Below are positions 10,675-19,047 of a DNA stretch of 64,000 nucleotides, one piece after another. This DNA comes from Verrucomicrobiota bacterium (lineage in GTDB: Bacteria > Verrucomicrobiota > Verrucomicrobiia > JABWAM01): NCBI GenBank assembly GCA_023269615.1, contig JAHFSY010000022.1, positions 1 to 64,000 on the forward strand, read 5' to 3'. A model generated the notes under the pieces. It did not search any database, was not told the origin of the DNA, and saw nothing but the letters and a program-made list of their open reading frames with translations. Position 1 is the first letter of the stretch. Every line of letters begins with the position of its first letter. The translations under genes and the position numbers were made by a program.

Positions 10675-11055
10675 TTATTTCCCGATCAGCGTCCTGTACG
10701 CGCCGGCCGTTTTGAGATTCTCGATCTCCGAGGGGTTCGAAAGCTTCATCTTGAAAAACCACCCTTTGCCATAGGGATCCGTGTTTACGAGCGCGGGATT
10801 TGCCACCACCTCGTCGTTCACAGCGGTCACCTCCCCGCTGAGGGGCGCGTTCACGTCGGACGCGGCCTTGACGGATTCCACGACGGCGCATCCCTTTCCC
10901 GCCTCAATTTTCTGCCCGACCTTGGGCAATTCAACAAACACCACGTCGGTGAGTTCCGCCTGGGCATGGTCCGTGATTCCAACTGTCGCGGTGTCGCCTT
11001 CCACGAGGGACCATTCGTGGGAGGCTGCATATCGGAGTTGTTCTGGTATGTTCAT
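10675..11055 (-). CDS. gcvH: Glycine cleavage system H protein
   Basis: The 126-residue carrier protein has the lipoylation motif [10 protein letters not shown], with the modified lysine at about residue 63. It begins [15 protein letters not shown], a standard H-protein start, and shows the [19 protein letters not shown] block. Its ATG overlaps the gcvT stop by four bases (ATGA), so translation is probably coupled. It shuttles the aminomethyl and then reduced lipoyl intermediates between the P, T and L proteins. The L protein (dihydrolipoyl dehydrogenase) is not in this window. Confidence 0.97.
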   Translation of the reverse strand: MNIPEQLRYAASHEWSLVEGDTATVGITDHAQAELTDVVFVELPKVGQKIEAGKGCAVVESVKAASDVNAPLSGEVTAVNDEVVANPALVNTDPYGKGWFFKMKLSNPSEIENLKTAGAYRTLIGK

Positions 11056-12149
11056 GACGTCTTTCGGTAGATGGGTTTTTTTACGATGCTTGCAGGAACG
11101 TATTTGCCGCGAATTTCGATGTCAACGGAGTTTCCAACCGCCGCGTGTGAAGTGTCAACAAGAGCCAGCCCGATGCCCGCCTGCAGCGTCGGGCTGAGCA
11201 CGCCGCTCGTGAGTTTTCCGATCGCCTTTCCATCCCGCAACACGGGATAACCCGCACGCGGCGGGGCGCCGCCCGGTTTCGCGAGCAGCGCCACAGCCTT
11301 GCGCGGAACGCCCGCCGCCTTTTGAGCCATGAGAGCGGCTTTGCCGCGAAAATCGCTTTTCGTGAAATCCACCGCAAAACCAATTCCCGCCTCGAGCGGA
11401 GTGATGTCGGGCCCAAGCTCGTGGCCGTTCAGCGGATAACAGACTTCCATTCGCAGAGTGTCGCGTGCACCAAGCCCGCAAGGCAATAGCCCGGACGATT
11501 CACCAAGCTCAAGCAAGCTGGTCCACATCAATGGCGCAGCCGGGTCAGAGCAAAGAATCTCGAAGCCATCCTCGCCCGTGTACCCCGTACGCGCAATCCA
11601 CGCCGTTCCGAGGTCCCATGGAAACGACTTGATCTGGTGATGTCCGAGCTGCGAGCTGGCGCCCGGAATCCAGCGATCCAGGATGGCGGGGCTCGCTGGC
11701 CCCTGCAAAGCCAGTGCCACCGTTTCACCGCTCTCGTCATCCAATTCCACACGCCCGCGCTTCAGCGATTTCAGCAGCCCGAAATCCTCCTCGATGTGCG
11801 AGGCGTTCACCACGAGCAGAAAATCGTCGTCACTCGTGCGATACACAAACAAATCGTCCACCACACCGCCTTTTTCGTCCAGAAGCATGGAATACTGGCT
11901 TCCATTCACGGCGATTTTTGACGCGTTGTTCGTGAGCGAAGAATTCAAAAACGAAACCGCATCGGGGCCTTTCACGCGAATCTCGCCCATGTGCGAAATG
12001 TCGAAAAGGCCGGCCGCGGTCCGCACCGCCGCATGCTCCTTGAGGATCGAGCTGTACTGGACCGGCATGTCCCATCCGCCAAATTCCACCATGCGCGCCC
12101 CCGCCGCCATGTGCGCGGCATGAAGCGGCGTTGTGCGAAGCGAGGACAT
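11052..12149 (-). CDS. gcvT: Aminomethyltransferase, glycine cleavage T protein
   Basis: The T protein moves the methylene group from the H-protein arm to tetrahydrofolate and releases ammonia. Visible family blocks are TTPLHAAHMAAGARMVEFGGWDMPVQY, GLFDISHMGEIRVKG and RTGYTGEDGFEI, followed by a C-terminal barrel with ALVDTSHAAVGNSVDIEIRGK. The start is placed at ATG 12149 (MSSLRTTPLHAAH), giving 365 residues; an ATG at 12173 would add eight residues not typical of the family. A promoter-like TTGACA-16-TATGGA lies immediately upstream. First gene of the gcv operon. Confidence 0.97.
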   Translation of the reverse strand: MSSLRTTPLHAAHMAAGARMVEFGGWDMPVQYSSILKEHAAVRTAAGLFDISHMGEIRVKGPDAVSFLNSSLTNNASKIAVNGSQYSMLLDEKGGVVDDLFVYRTSDDDFLLVVNASHIEEDFGLLKSLKRGRVELDDESGETVALALQGPASPAILDRWIPGASSQLGHHQIKSFPWDLGTAWIARTGYTGEDGFEILCSDPAAPLMWTSLLELGESSGLLPCGLGARDTLRMEVCYPLNGHELGPDITPLEAGIGFAVDFTKSDFRGKAALMAQKAAGVPRKAVALLAKPGGAPPRAGYPVLRDGKAIGKLTSGVLSPTLQAGIGLALVDTSHAAVGNSVDIEIRGKYVPASIVKKPIYRKTS

Positions 12150-12155
12150 CATCCA

Positions 12156-12183
12156 TCCATAGGCGAGACGCAAGGTTTGTCAA
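12156..12183 (-). promoter_or_regulatory. Candidate sigma-70 promoter for gcvTHP
   Basis: On the minus strand TTGACA (12178-12183) is followed after 16 bases by TATGGA (12156-12161). Transcription would start about seven bases further, near 12149, which is the chosen gcvT ATG, so the message could be leaderless. I looked for and did not find the conserved core of a glycine riboswitch in the short space up to hicA. Confidence 0.4.
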
Positions 12184-12208
12184 ATCAGGAACCACGGACC
12201 ACATGCCC

Positions 12209-12388
12209 TCACTTTTTGGTCAGCTTCTTGATGATATGCCAGGCCAGATGCTCTTTGATTTCATTGTGGCGGGGTACGGGCTGGCAGACCTTTGTCTCCG
12301 GATTTTGATACCAATCATGACGCCCGCCATGCCTGATGAAAACCGCCCCGAGTTCTTCAATTTTTCTGACAAGATCACGCCGCTTCAT
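12209..12388 (-). CDS. hicA: HicA-like type II toxin
   Basis: The 59-residue protein starting MKRRDLVRKIEELG has the HicA signature: a small dsRBD-like fold with the catalytic histidine in GGRHDWYQNP and the conserved end VPRHNEIKEHLAWHIIKKL. HicA toxins cleave mRNA and are neutralised by HicB. The start at 12388 is set by a four-base ATGA overlap with the upstream hicB gene. The pair lies between the gcv operon and unknown genes, in a stretch with lower G+C than its neighbours, fitting an accessory insertion. Confidence 0.88.
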   Translation of the reverse strand: MKRRDLVRKIEELGAVFIRHGGRHDWYQNPETKVCQPVPRHNEIKEHLAWHIIKKLTKK

Positions 12389-12576
12389 GCCAATTCGAGC
12401 TCGGCATGGTGACGAACGCATGGGATCACACCACTCGCGAGATCGGCATGAAGATCAACCAGGTTCTCCTTCAACTCCTCATACGTTTCGCCCTGGGTCA
12501 TGTAATCTGGAAATTCATCCAGATGTCCAAGCCACATTTCACCATCCTGCCAATACGTGAATCCAAGTTTCGTCAT
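12385..12576 (-). CDS. hicB: HicB-like antitoxin
   Basis: The 63-residue product from ATG 12576 (MTKLGFTYWQDGEMWLGHL) has the HicB partial RNase H-like fold: WLGHLDEFPDYMTQGETYEELKENLVDLHADL. The usual DNA-binding tail is absent, as in the short HicB class that precedes hicA. An upstream ATG at 12621 would give 78 residues; it is less likely because the family fold begins at the internal start. The upstream sequence is A/T-rich with TATATATA, a possible promoter. Confidence 0.85.
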   Translation of the reverse strand: MTKLGFTYWQDGEMWLGHLDEFPDYMTQGETYEELKENLVDLHADLASGVIPCVRHHAELELA

Positions 12577-12711
12577 AAAGGAATATATATACCAACCAGC
12601 CTCATTTTCAAATGATTTCATCTGTGACAGATCGCGCAGCCTGGCTGGCGAGCACTCGTGCCGCAGGCGTGGGTGCGAAGCTCGCTCGATCAGATGGTTG
12701 GCCGCTGGGTA

Positions 12712-13314
12712 TCATTTTGCACGGTCGTTAAGCATCTGAATACAAACCTGGATTTTTTCGGCAAATCCATCATCAACTCCGTACTCGCTCATCTTCTTTA
12801 CGGCCCAATGGAATACAGGAATCAACGTGTTGGACTGTGGATCGAGCAGGGCGGACTCCCAATACGGCCAGTCTGGGTACCAGAGAAGTCGAGGGCAAAT
12901 GGATCGCAGGACATAGCCCATCGCAGCCCCAAACTCACAGCAAGTAACGAGGTAGTTGTTGCTGAAATCATCCGGTTGGGAATCTTTAATGACGTCACGG
13001 ATGCGATCGCGATGATAATGCTGATCGATTGCGGATATCCAATTAAGATCCAAATCCCCGGAGACCTTCAAATAGCGTGCCCAATCGCTCTTGGCAGCCT
13101 GAGTCATTGTTTCAATTTGTTTCAGAACGTCTTGGCGCCCCTCTGCCGTCAAGGGGCCAATGTCATCAGGCAAGGTACGGATAATCACATCGCCCTGAAT
13201 CATATCCGGCCTAGTGGCAGGAACCCCCTTCCTCTGTCGATCATCAGCTTCATACCATCGGTCAAAGTACCGAAGGAAAAGCGGATCACATTCTTCAATT
13301 GGTTTCATTGCCAA
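12712..13314 (-). CDS. Unknown 200-residue soluble protein
   Basis: I do not recognise this family. The protein is acidic and rich in Trp, Tyr, Asp and Arg (YFDRWYEADDR, DWARYLKVSGDLDLNWISAIDQHYHRD), has no signal peptide and no membrane segment, and carries two adjacent cysteines (LVTCCEFGAAMGYVLR). It starts seven bases after the DUF71-like gene ends, so it may be the third gene of that transcription unit. Lower G+C than the gcv genes and the neighbouring hicBA unit point to an accessory region. Proteins of this look are sometimes polymorphic-toxin immunity proteins, but nothing here proves that. Confidence 0.7.
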   Translation of the reverse strand: MAMKPIEECDPLFLRYFDRWYEADDRQRKGVPATRPDMIQGDVIIRTLPDDIGPLTAEGRQDVLKQIETMTQAAKSDWARYLKVSGDLDLNWISAIDQHYHRDRIRDVIKDSQPDDFSNNYLVTCCEFGAAMGYVLRSICPRLLWYPDWPYWESALLDPQSNTLIPVFHWAVKKMSEYGVDDGFAEKIQVCIQMLNDRAK

Positions 13315-13321
13315 CGCACTG

Positions 13322-13993
13322 TTAACAGCAGAATTCCAGAAATGTCATTTCGTTTTTAGTCCGCCTCGAACTCAAAACAATACGGAGCCGTCTCTGAAAC
13401 ATCGGCCCATCCAGCGTCAACGTGTGGTACTCGCCATTTTCGCCGCACAGGTCGATTCCATTTTTCTTCCGCAAGTCACGCAGCTCGGCAACAGCCTTCT
13501 CATTGATCAATCGCCCCGCCCAACGCGGGGTGAGCCAGGGCTTCTTCACACATGAGAAAATGATCCGGAATTTCAGCGTGAGCAAACGCTTCAACAGCGC
13601 GAGACGGTCACGCCCCCACAGCGGCGTCAGAACCTCGACTCCCAGCGGCTCGGCGCATTGACGGATCCAGTTTGGCTGCCCGCCCACCTCGGCAATGTCA
13701 CCCGTGATCAGCGTCCCGATGTCATTTTTTTCCATGAGAAGACGAATCCCCTTCTCGTAACCTCTTCGGAACGGTGCACGGACACGGATCACGCGATGCG
13801 GCAAGCCGATGGCGGCGGCCTGTTTACGAATGAAGGGGAGGGGATGTGCCAGAAATGTTTCGTTGGGCGGTGCAAACGTCACGAGCAGCGTGATGTTGCA
13901 TCCCGCGCGCTGCGCCTCGTGCATCGCCAAGGCGGAATCTTTTCCGCCCGTCCAGAGAACCGCTGCATTGCACTTCTTGCCATATTTTCTCAT
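13322..13993 (-). CDS. DUF71/Dph6-like PP-loop ATPase
   Basis: The 223-residue protein has the N-type ATP pyrophosphatase loop LWTGGKDSALAMHEAQ at its start and the family signature CGENGEYHTLTLDGPMF near its end, both diagnostic for DUF71 (COG2102). Eukaryotic and archaeal members amidate diphthine; bacterial members have no diphthamide to make, and a subfamily has been proposed to act in B12 salvage. Start 13993 is supported by a four-base overlap (ATGA) with the upstream membrane-protein gene; an ATG at 14056 would overlap that gene by 67 bases. A second DUF71 protein lies at 16.1-17.0 kb. Confidence 0.85.
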   Translation of the reverse strand: MRKYGKKCNAAVLWTGGKDSALAMHEAQRAGCNITLLVTFAPPNETFLAHPLPFIRKQAAAIGLPHRVIRVRAPFRRGYEKGIRLLMEKNDIGTLITGDIAEVGGQPNWIRQCAEPLGVEVLTPLWGRDRLALLKRLLTLKFRIIFSCVKKPWLTPRWAGRLINEKAVAELRDLRKKNGIDLCGENGEYHTLTLDGPMFQRRLRIVLSSRRTKNEMTFLEFCC

Positions 13994-14643
13994 TCGGAAT
14001 CCAGTTTGGGAGTGTCTCGGAAATCGTTCTTCGCACACTCCAGCACATTTCGCCACTGATCCACATTTCGGACACGAGGAAGATACTCGCTGAGGGCGGC
14101 AAGCGTTTGATGTACTTTTGGGGCATAATCCTTGTACCTTTTGAATTCCGCATCAGGCGGCAACAGAGAGTCAATCAAGCGGAATGTTTCCAGTACGAGA
14201 GGGAGATTCGAGATTCTATGCTCCGCATCAAACGTTGCCTCCACTGCCCGATACCGCCATCGAAAAAAACTGCCTTCTGGAGTGTGTCCGTCGCCTTCTG
14301 ACGGTCTTTCAAACGGAATGTATCGTGAAATGCCCACCCCAACTCCCTTCCGAAACACATGCTGACATGGATGGCCAAAAATGCGCGCGTAGTCGGCAGT
14401 GTGCGAATCTTCCACATGCTCGAGATCCGCGACCTGTCGTGTAGAGATTCCCCCGATGTATTTGTTCTCCTCTACGTGGTTCTTGCTGTAGAGGCATTTC
14501 ACGCAGACCAGTTTGTAGCCATAGGATGTTCTGTAGGTAATCCTCATCTGCCAAGCGAGGATCACAGACGCCACGACCCCGATCAGCAGTACGCAAAAAA
14601 GTCTAGGTATCCACTTCCGAATTTTTGTGAATCGTTGTGACAT
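13990..14643 (-). CDS. Unknown single-pass membrane protein
   Basis: The 217-residue protein from ATG 14643 (MSQRFTKIRKW) has one N-terminal membrane segment (about residues 13-33, LFCVLLIGVVASVILAW) and an otherwise soluble, probably periplasmic, domain with a CVKC pair and several His residues. I do not recognise a family. A four-base overlap couples it to the DUF71-like gene that follows. An alternative ATG at 14676 would add eleven residues. Confidence 0.72.
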   Translation of the reverse strand: MSQRFTKIRKWIPRLFCVLLIGVVASVILAWQMRITYRTSYGYKLVCVKCLYSKNHVEENKYIGGISTRQVADLEHVEDSHTADYARIFGHPCQHVFRKGVGVGISRYIPFERPSEGDGHTPEGSFFRWRYRAVEATFDAEHRISNLPLVLETFRLIDSLLPPDAEFKRYKDYAPKVHQTLAALSEYLPRVRNVDQWRNVLECAKNDFRDTPKLDSE

Positions 14644-14976
14644 GAATAGATTTGCTCCCCATCCCTCCAAACCCAAACCTCGCGCTCATCGCAATCTAAT
14701 TCTCGCTTGGGGGACTGTCAATCGTGCCACGAATTCCCAGCGCATTCAGAGGACGGGTCATCGCCCCGAGGCTTATGCATTTGGAGCGGGTATGGAGTTG
14801 CTGTTGGCAGCCTTGCGCCTTTTGCGCCTCTTCGCGGCCAATCTCTGCGCTTGTTGCAGGGAAATTTTGGCCGCGGAGCGCAAGAATGACGAGCCGCCAT
14901 GCGTTGCCAAATCCAAATGCGTAAGCCCTGGTCATCGCCCCGCCTACAGCTGAAATGCAGAGCACTCGTGGTGTCC
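14644..14976. repeat. Intergenic region with repeats, no gene
   Basis: No credible gene is seen here. A 16-base inverted repeat with one mismatch (14770-14785 and 14912-14927, GGCTTAYGCATTTGGA) is flanked by a 13-base direct repeat GGTCATCGCCCCG (14756-14768 and 14930-14942). Between the arms is a degenerate copy of the GCGCCTTTTGCGCCTCTTCGCGG family, which recurs at 19.3 and 39.9 kb. The structure looks like a small non-coding mobile or composite repeat. Confidence 0.6.
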
Positions 14977-15900
14977 TCAAACCACGCTCCGGCAGGCATT
15001 GGCGGAACCGTTCCATTCGAAATGTTCGGGATGAATCAAATACGCCAGCAACTCAACACCATCCACCAATCTGGGCCCGGGACGCGCAAAATAACTGTTT
15101 CCGTCCACGGCGTACACACGCCCGTTACGAACGGCGGGCAGATCCTTCCAGCCTGAAAGTGTCTTGAGATGCTCCGACTGCTTCAATGCTTTCTCCATGT
15201 CGTAGCCGCATGGCGAAACGACCAGCACCTCCGGTGAGCTCTGGAGAATGTCATCCCATGCGACCCGGACGGAATCTGTTCCATTTCTTGAAACGGGATC
15301 GCTGCCCCCCGCCCATCGGACCATCTCGGGAATCCAATGGCCTCCGCAATACAGCGGGTCCACCCATTCCAGGAAACAGACGCGCGTGGGGGCAGGCAGT
15401 CGTTGCGTGATGCGCGTGATTTGCTCGATCCTGCCCCGCGCTTCCTGAATCCAACGCATGGCTTCAGCCTCTCTTCCCGTGCGTTGACCAAGCTTCAAAA
15501 AATCCTGAAGCACATCCTCAAATGTTTTCGGCGATTGCCAGATGATTTCAGGCGGCGGCTTCATGGCTGCAAGGACCTGCGTGACTTCGTTTCCGGAAGG
15601 AGCGCACACCTGGCACAAGTCCTGGGTGACAATCAGATCGGGCGCGGCCTTTCGCAGAGCTTCCTCGTCCAGTTCGTACAGGCTTTTTCCCTGGCGCAGA
15701 TGATTGCTGACCGCGACATCAATTTCCCGCGTGCTCATTCCCGTCATGTCCACGGCACACCGCACCACCACGGGTTTCACGCGAACCCCGGGTGGATGAT
15801 CGCATTCGTGGGAAATCCCAACCAGTTGATCGCCGAGACCCAGGGCGCAGACCATCTCCGTGCCGGAAGGCAGGAACGAGGCGATGCGAAGATCACTCAT
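14977..15900 (-). CDS. btuF: Cobalamin-binding periplasmic protein, BtuF-like
   Basis: The 307-residue protein begins MSDLRIASFLPSGTEMVCALG, the ASLxPSxTE pattern of the BtuF/helical-backbone binding family, and continues with LVGISHECDHP, PDLIVTQDLCQVCAPSG and the C-terminal NGRVYAVDGNSYFARPGPRLVDGVELL. No cleavable signal peptide is visible at the start, as in the cytosolic-looking members of this family found in bacterial B12 operons. Start 15900 overlaps the DUF1289 stop by ATGA. Context (BtuB-like receptor and cobalamin riboswitch upstream) supports a corrinoid ligand. BtuC and BtuD are not in the window. Confidence 0.88.
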   Translation of the reverse strand: MSDLRIASFLPSGTEMVCALGLGDQLVGISHECDHPPGVRVKPVVVRCAVDMTGMSTREIDVAVSNHLRQGKSLYELDEEALRKAAPDLIVTQDLCQVCAPSGNEVTQVLAAMKPPPEIIWQSPKTFEDVLQDFLKLGQRTGREAEAMRWIQEARGRIEQITRITQRLPAPTRVCFLEWVDPLYCGGHWIPEMVRWAGGSDPVSRNGTDSVRVAWDDILQSSPEVLVVSPCGYDMEKALKQSEHLKTLSGWKDLPAVRNGRVYAVDGNSYFARPGPRLVDGVELLAYLIHPEHFEWNGSANACRSVV

Positions 15901-16076
15901 GGTCTCCGCTCCACGAAATCGCGTCGCTCCTTCAAGAGCGGCCACACCTTGTCTTTTTCGTCGCCAGTCATCCGACTCCACGCGGCGATTTCATGGATGG
16001 TTCGAAAGCATCCCCGGCACAATCCGCTGTCGGGATCCATTTCGCAGACATCCACGCACGGCGATTCCGTCTTCAT
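15897..16076 (-). CDS. DUF1289 small cysteine-rich protein
   Basis: The 59-residue protein MKTESPCVDVCEMDPDSGLC... has four cysteines spaced C-x3-C-x7-C-x2-C and the RTIHEIAAWSRM block, both diagnostic for DUF1289 (YdhL-like). The function of the family is unknown; the cysteines suggest a metal or Fe-S site. It overlaps the upstream DUF71-CWC stop by four bases (start ATG 16076) and the downstream btuF start by four bases, so three genes are coupled in series. Its presence in a B12-riboswitch operon is a useful hint to function. Confidence 0.92.
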   Translation of the reverse strand: MKTESPCVDVCEMDPDSGLCRGCFRTIHEIAAWSRMTGDEKDKVWPLLKERRDFVERRP

Positions 16077-16993
16077 CTTGGAGCGGTACGTTTGGCGACT
16101 TCATCCTTCAGGCATTGGGGGCAAAAACAATCCTTCTCTATGGGCGGAGGCATGAGCGGAACCGTGCTGCACCAGCATTTTTCCCCCGCCACGTTGGCGC
16201 CACACAGAAACGTCACGCCACACTTCGGGCAGACTTTTTCCCTTGGCGATGGCTTTCGATCCTCTTCCGCGACCAGGTCGCAAAACCAGAACCCGAGCGA
16301 CTTTCTTGCGGGTTCGCAATTGTAGGAATTGGAGTCCTTGGTTGCCGCAGGGGCGGGCATTGGGCGGAATACCTTTTCGCCCCGGACGATCCGGAGGCTT
16401 TCCTTGAAAATGGGGCCCTCATAGACGAAGGAATGGAACTCCCCATTTTCGCCGCACGGGTCCACGTCCGGCGGCAGGTGATCCACAAATTCCCGGTCGA
16501 TGTCGCGCCCAACGATTTCCTTTCCAAGATAAGCCTCGTTCACGCAGCAGATGGCGGATTTGAAGCCCAGGCCGATGAATTCATTCGCGAGCTTCCGCGT
16601 GTCCATTTTCCACAGCGGATACACGCCAGTCATTCCCACGGCTGCCAGATTCTTATCGCGCCATGCCCGAAGGTCTTCGAGAAAGATGTCTCCGAAGATC
16701 ACCTTCTCCGCACCGAGCGCCTTGTATTTCAGGAGCATGGCCTCCATGTTGGCCTTGTACTCCTCGTTGCTCGTTCCGAGCACAACGACCTTGTGAAGCG
16801 GAAGTCCGATCGCCGTCACCTGTCGATCGAGGAGCTCCTCGCGGACGCCATGCATGGAAATTCTCCGGAAATTTCCGTTCAGCGTGGTGACGAGCGTCAG
16901 CACGTCGTACTGGCCCGACTGCAAAACCTTGTGCAGCGCCAGGGCGGAATCCTTCCCGCCGCTCCAGCAGAATATGGCTTTTTCCCGGGTCAT
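16073..16993 (-). CDS. DUF71 ATPase fused to a C-terminal cysteine-rich CWC domain
   Basis: The 306-residue protein has the PP-loop CWSGGKDSALALHKVL at residues 9-24 and the DUF71 signature CGENGEFHSFVYEGPIF near 181-197. After about residue 245 comes a second domain with seven cysteines (CPKCGVTFLC, CWCS, CFCPQCL), matching the cysteine-rich CWC family and probably binding metal. A published comparative-genomic analysis of DUF71/COG2102 proposed a B12-salvage role for a bacterial subfamily; the riboswitch and btuB/btuF neighbours here agree. Its reaction is unproven. It follows the receptor gene by 33 bases and overlaps the DUF1289 start. Confidence 0.9.
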   Translation of the reverse strand: MTREKAIFCWSGGKDSALALHKVLQSGQYDVLTLVTTLNGNFRRISMHGVREELLDRQVTAIGLPLHKVVVLGTSNEEYKANMEAMLLKYKALGAEKVIFGDIFLEDLRAWRDKNLAAVGMTGVYPLWKMDTRKLANEFIGLGFKSAICCVNEAYLGKEIVGRDIDREFVDHLPPDVDPCGENGEFHSFVYEGPIFKESLRIVRGEKVFRPMPAPAATKDSNSYNCEPARKSLGFWFCDLVAEEDRKPSPREKVCPKCGVTFLCGANVAGEKCWCSTVPLMPPPIEKDCFCPQCLKDEVAKRTAPR

Positions 16994-17026
16994 GGTTTTA
17001 TTCCACGGTCATCCTATCATCCGATT

Positions 17027-18901
17027 TCAAAACTGCACCTCAAACCCGCCGATGAACGTTCGCCCCAGCGACGGGAAACCGGCCGCCTGCTGATACCGAT
17101 AGCCAATCAGGTTTTCGCCGCGGCCAAACACCTTCAACCATTTCATAGCCTGGTACGAAACGAATAAATCCAGGCGATGATACTCAGCCAGTTTTTGGGT
17201 GTTGGTCGCATTGTCGAAAGCCTGCCCGGTGTAATTCCACACGGGCGAGATTTCCCATTGCTCGTCCGGCTCCCATACGAGGGACAGCGAGGCCGTATGT
17301 CGCGGAATGCGGACGAGATCGTTGCCGCTGAAACGACGGTCCTTCGACGTGGTCGCGTTGATCGTGAATGACCCGCGCGCCGAGAGCCCGTTGATGACTT
17401 TCCATTTCAACGAATTTTCAATCCCCTCCGCCCTCGCCTCGGAAATATTCTGGAATTTGAACGCCGCGTCCGTTGCGATCAGGTTCACGATGTTGTTGTA
17501 AAAATACGTCGTGTCCCATTCGAGGTTGCCATCCAGGATCGGCTGCGTGATGCCGATATCGTAGCCTTCCGAGGTTTCGGGAACGAGGCTGGGATTCGCC
17601 CCTGAAGTCGGGCCGAAAAGATTCTTCAGTTCTGAGATCGCAGGCGCACGGAACGCCGTGCCGAATGACATGTGAACGCGCGTGTCCGTCACCGGCGCCT
17701 TGAACACCTGGCTTGCACGATACGTCCACGCGTCGCGAAATCCCTCGTTGTCATCGAAGCGTCCCGAGAGCGTGATGCCCCACCAGTCCACGACGCGGAT
17801 GCTGTCCGTGGCATACGCGCCCTGGCTCGCACGATTGAAAACATTGTTGCCGCTCGACGCCTCGGTGGTCGTGTGTTCGTTGCGCGCATCAGTTCCCACG
17901 ACCAGCGTGTTCCATTCCGCCGTGTGGATCGTGTTCTGCCAGTTGAGCTGCAAGCTTTCGGAATGATTCACGAATTCCGACGGCGGCGATTCGGAACGCT
18001 GGCCTACGCCAATGTAGCCAAGCGTCAGCTTGCTCTCCCAAGCCTCAAACGGCGTCACGGTGACAGATGGCGACACGAGGAGCATGCGGCGGATCAGCCG
18101 ATTGTCCGGATCGTTGGCGCCAAGGCCGCGCGTGTTGCCCACGGTGCCTGTCGTGAAATCCGAATAACGGCTCGTGAGATCCAGTCGCACTGTTTCGGTC
18201 ACGTCACCACCCAGCCGCATTGCGCCCGCGGTCTGGCGGGTGCCGTTGTTCGGACGCTCGTTAGCCGAGTCGAGCCGTGATGCCTCCACGTTCCAGTCGA
18301 ATTCCTCGTGCTTTCCCTGCGAAAAAACGCGTTCGCGTCGCGTGTCGAAGGTGCCCGTCTCGAAGCTCGTACCATACGTGGGATCGCCCTCGCCGCGTGG
18401 AATGGCAAACGTCACCACGCCGCCCTCGGCTTCCGAGCCATAGAGCGAGCTTTGGGGACCGCGCAGCAGTTCGACGTTTCCCAGGAGCAGCGGCGGGAGA
18501 TCGGCAAAGTTGGCAATGTTATCCACCGGGCGGTTGAAGCGCAGGCCGTCCACCTGGATGAGAGTGCGGCTGAAAGGCATTCCGCGGATGGAAATTTGGC
18601 TCAACCCCGCCGGGATGCTGGTGGGATTGTTGATCGTGACACCCGGCTCGCCGCGCAGAGGGTCGAGAGTCTGGAGCTGGCGGCGGAGCTGGTAAGTCTC
18701 TTGGGGAACAACGGAAATGCTGGACCCCGACTTCCACGATTCCTCCTCGAAGCGCGTGGCGGAGACGACGACCTCCTCCATCTTGGTTGCGGGATGCGCG
18801 GATGCGCGGGAGACCTGGTTGGTATTTTCGGCGAACGTGGTACTGGCAATGAGACTGCAAGCGCACACGAGGATGAGGCGCGATAACGGCTGTGATTTCA
18901 T
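17027..18901 (-). CDS. btuB: TonB-dependent outer-membrane receptor, BtuB-like
   Basis: The 624-residue protein has a signal peptide (about 1-24, ILVCACSLIASTTFA), a TonB-box-like segment MEEVVVSATRFEE, a plug domain (ISIRGMPFSRTLIQVDGLRFNRP, LRGPQSSLYGSEAEGGVVTF) and a 22-strand-type barrel ending GFEVQF with the terminal phenylalanine needed for outer-membrane assembly. Length and plug sequence match BtuB receptors. A cobalamin riboswitch upstream makes vitamin B12 or another corrinoid the likely cargo. Energy would come from TonB-ExbBD, not found here. First gene of the B12 operon. Confidence 0.93.
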   Translation of the reverse strand: MKSQPLSRLILVCACSLIASTTFAENTNQVSRASAHPATKMEEVVVSATRFEEESWKSGSSISVVPQETYQLRRQLQTLDPLRGEPGVTINNPTSIPAGLSQISIRGMPFSRTLIQVDGLRFNRPVDNIANFADLPPLLLGNVELLRGPQSSLYGSEAEGGVVTFAIPRGEGDPTYGTSFETGTFDTRRERVFSQGKHEEFDWNVEASRLDSANERPNNGTRQTAGAMRLGGDVTETVRLDLTSRYSDFTTGTVGNTRGLGANDPDNRLIRRMLLVSPSVTVTPFEAWESKLTLGYIGVGQRSESPPSEFVNHSESLQLNWQNTIHTAEWNTLVVGTDARNEHTTTEASSGNNVFNRASQGAYATDSIRVVDWWGITLSGRFDDNEGFRDAWTYRASQVFKAPVTDTRVHMSFGTAFRAPAISELKNLFGPTSGANPSLVPETSEGYDIGITQPILDGNLEWDTTYFYNNIVNLIATDAAFKFQNISEARAEGIENSLKWKVINGLSARGSFTINATTSKDRRFSGNDLVRIPRHTASLSLVWEPDEQWEISPVWNYTGQAFDNATNTQKLAEYHRLDLFVSYQAMKWLKVFGRGENLIGYRYQQAAGFPSLGRTFIGGFEVQF

Positions 18902-19047
18902 GGCTGGATTCTCTTTCTGGGTGGGATGTGAGAGAACCAGCCGTCAACAACCTTGCGGGATGAAGACGACACGGACTCCCCCAATCTTGTTTTGTTGCGA
19001 ACAAGTTTTTTCGATCCGTCTTCACTTGAAGACAAACCGCATTGAGA

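Noticed and set aside
12150..12208. Glycine riboswitch before gcvT
   Set aside because: The space is too short and the conserved aptamer core is not visible.
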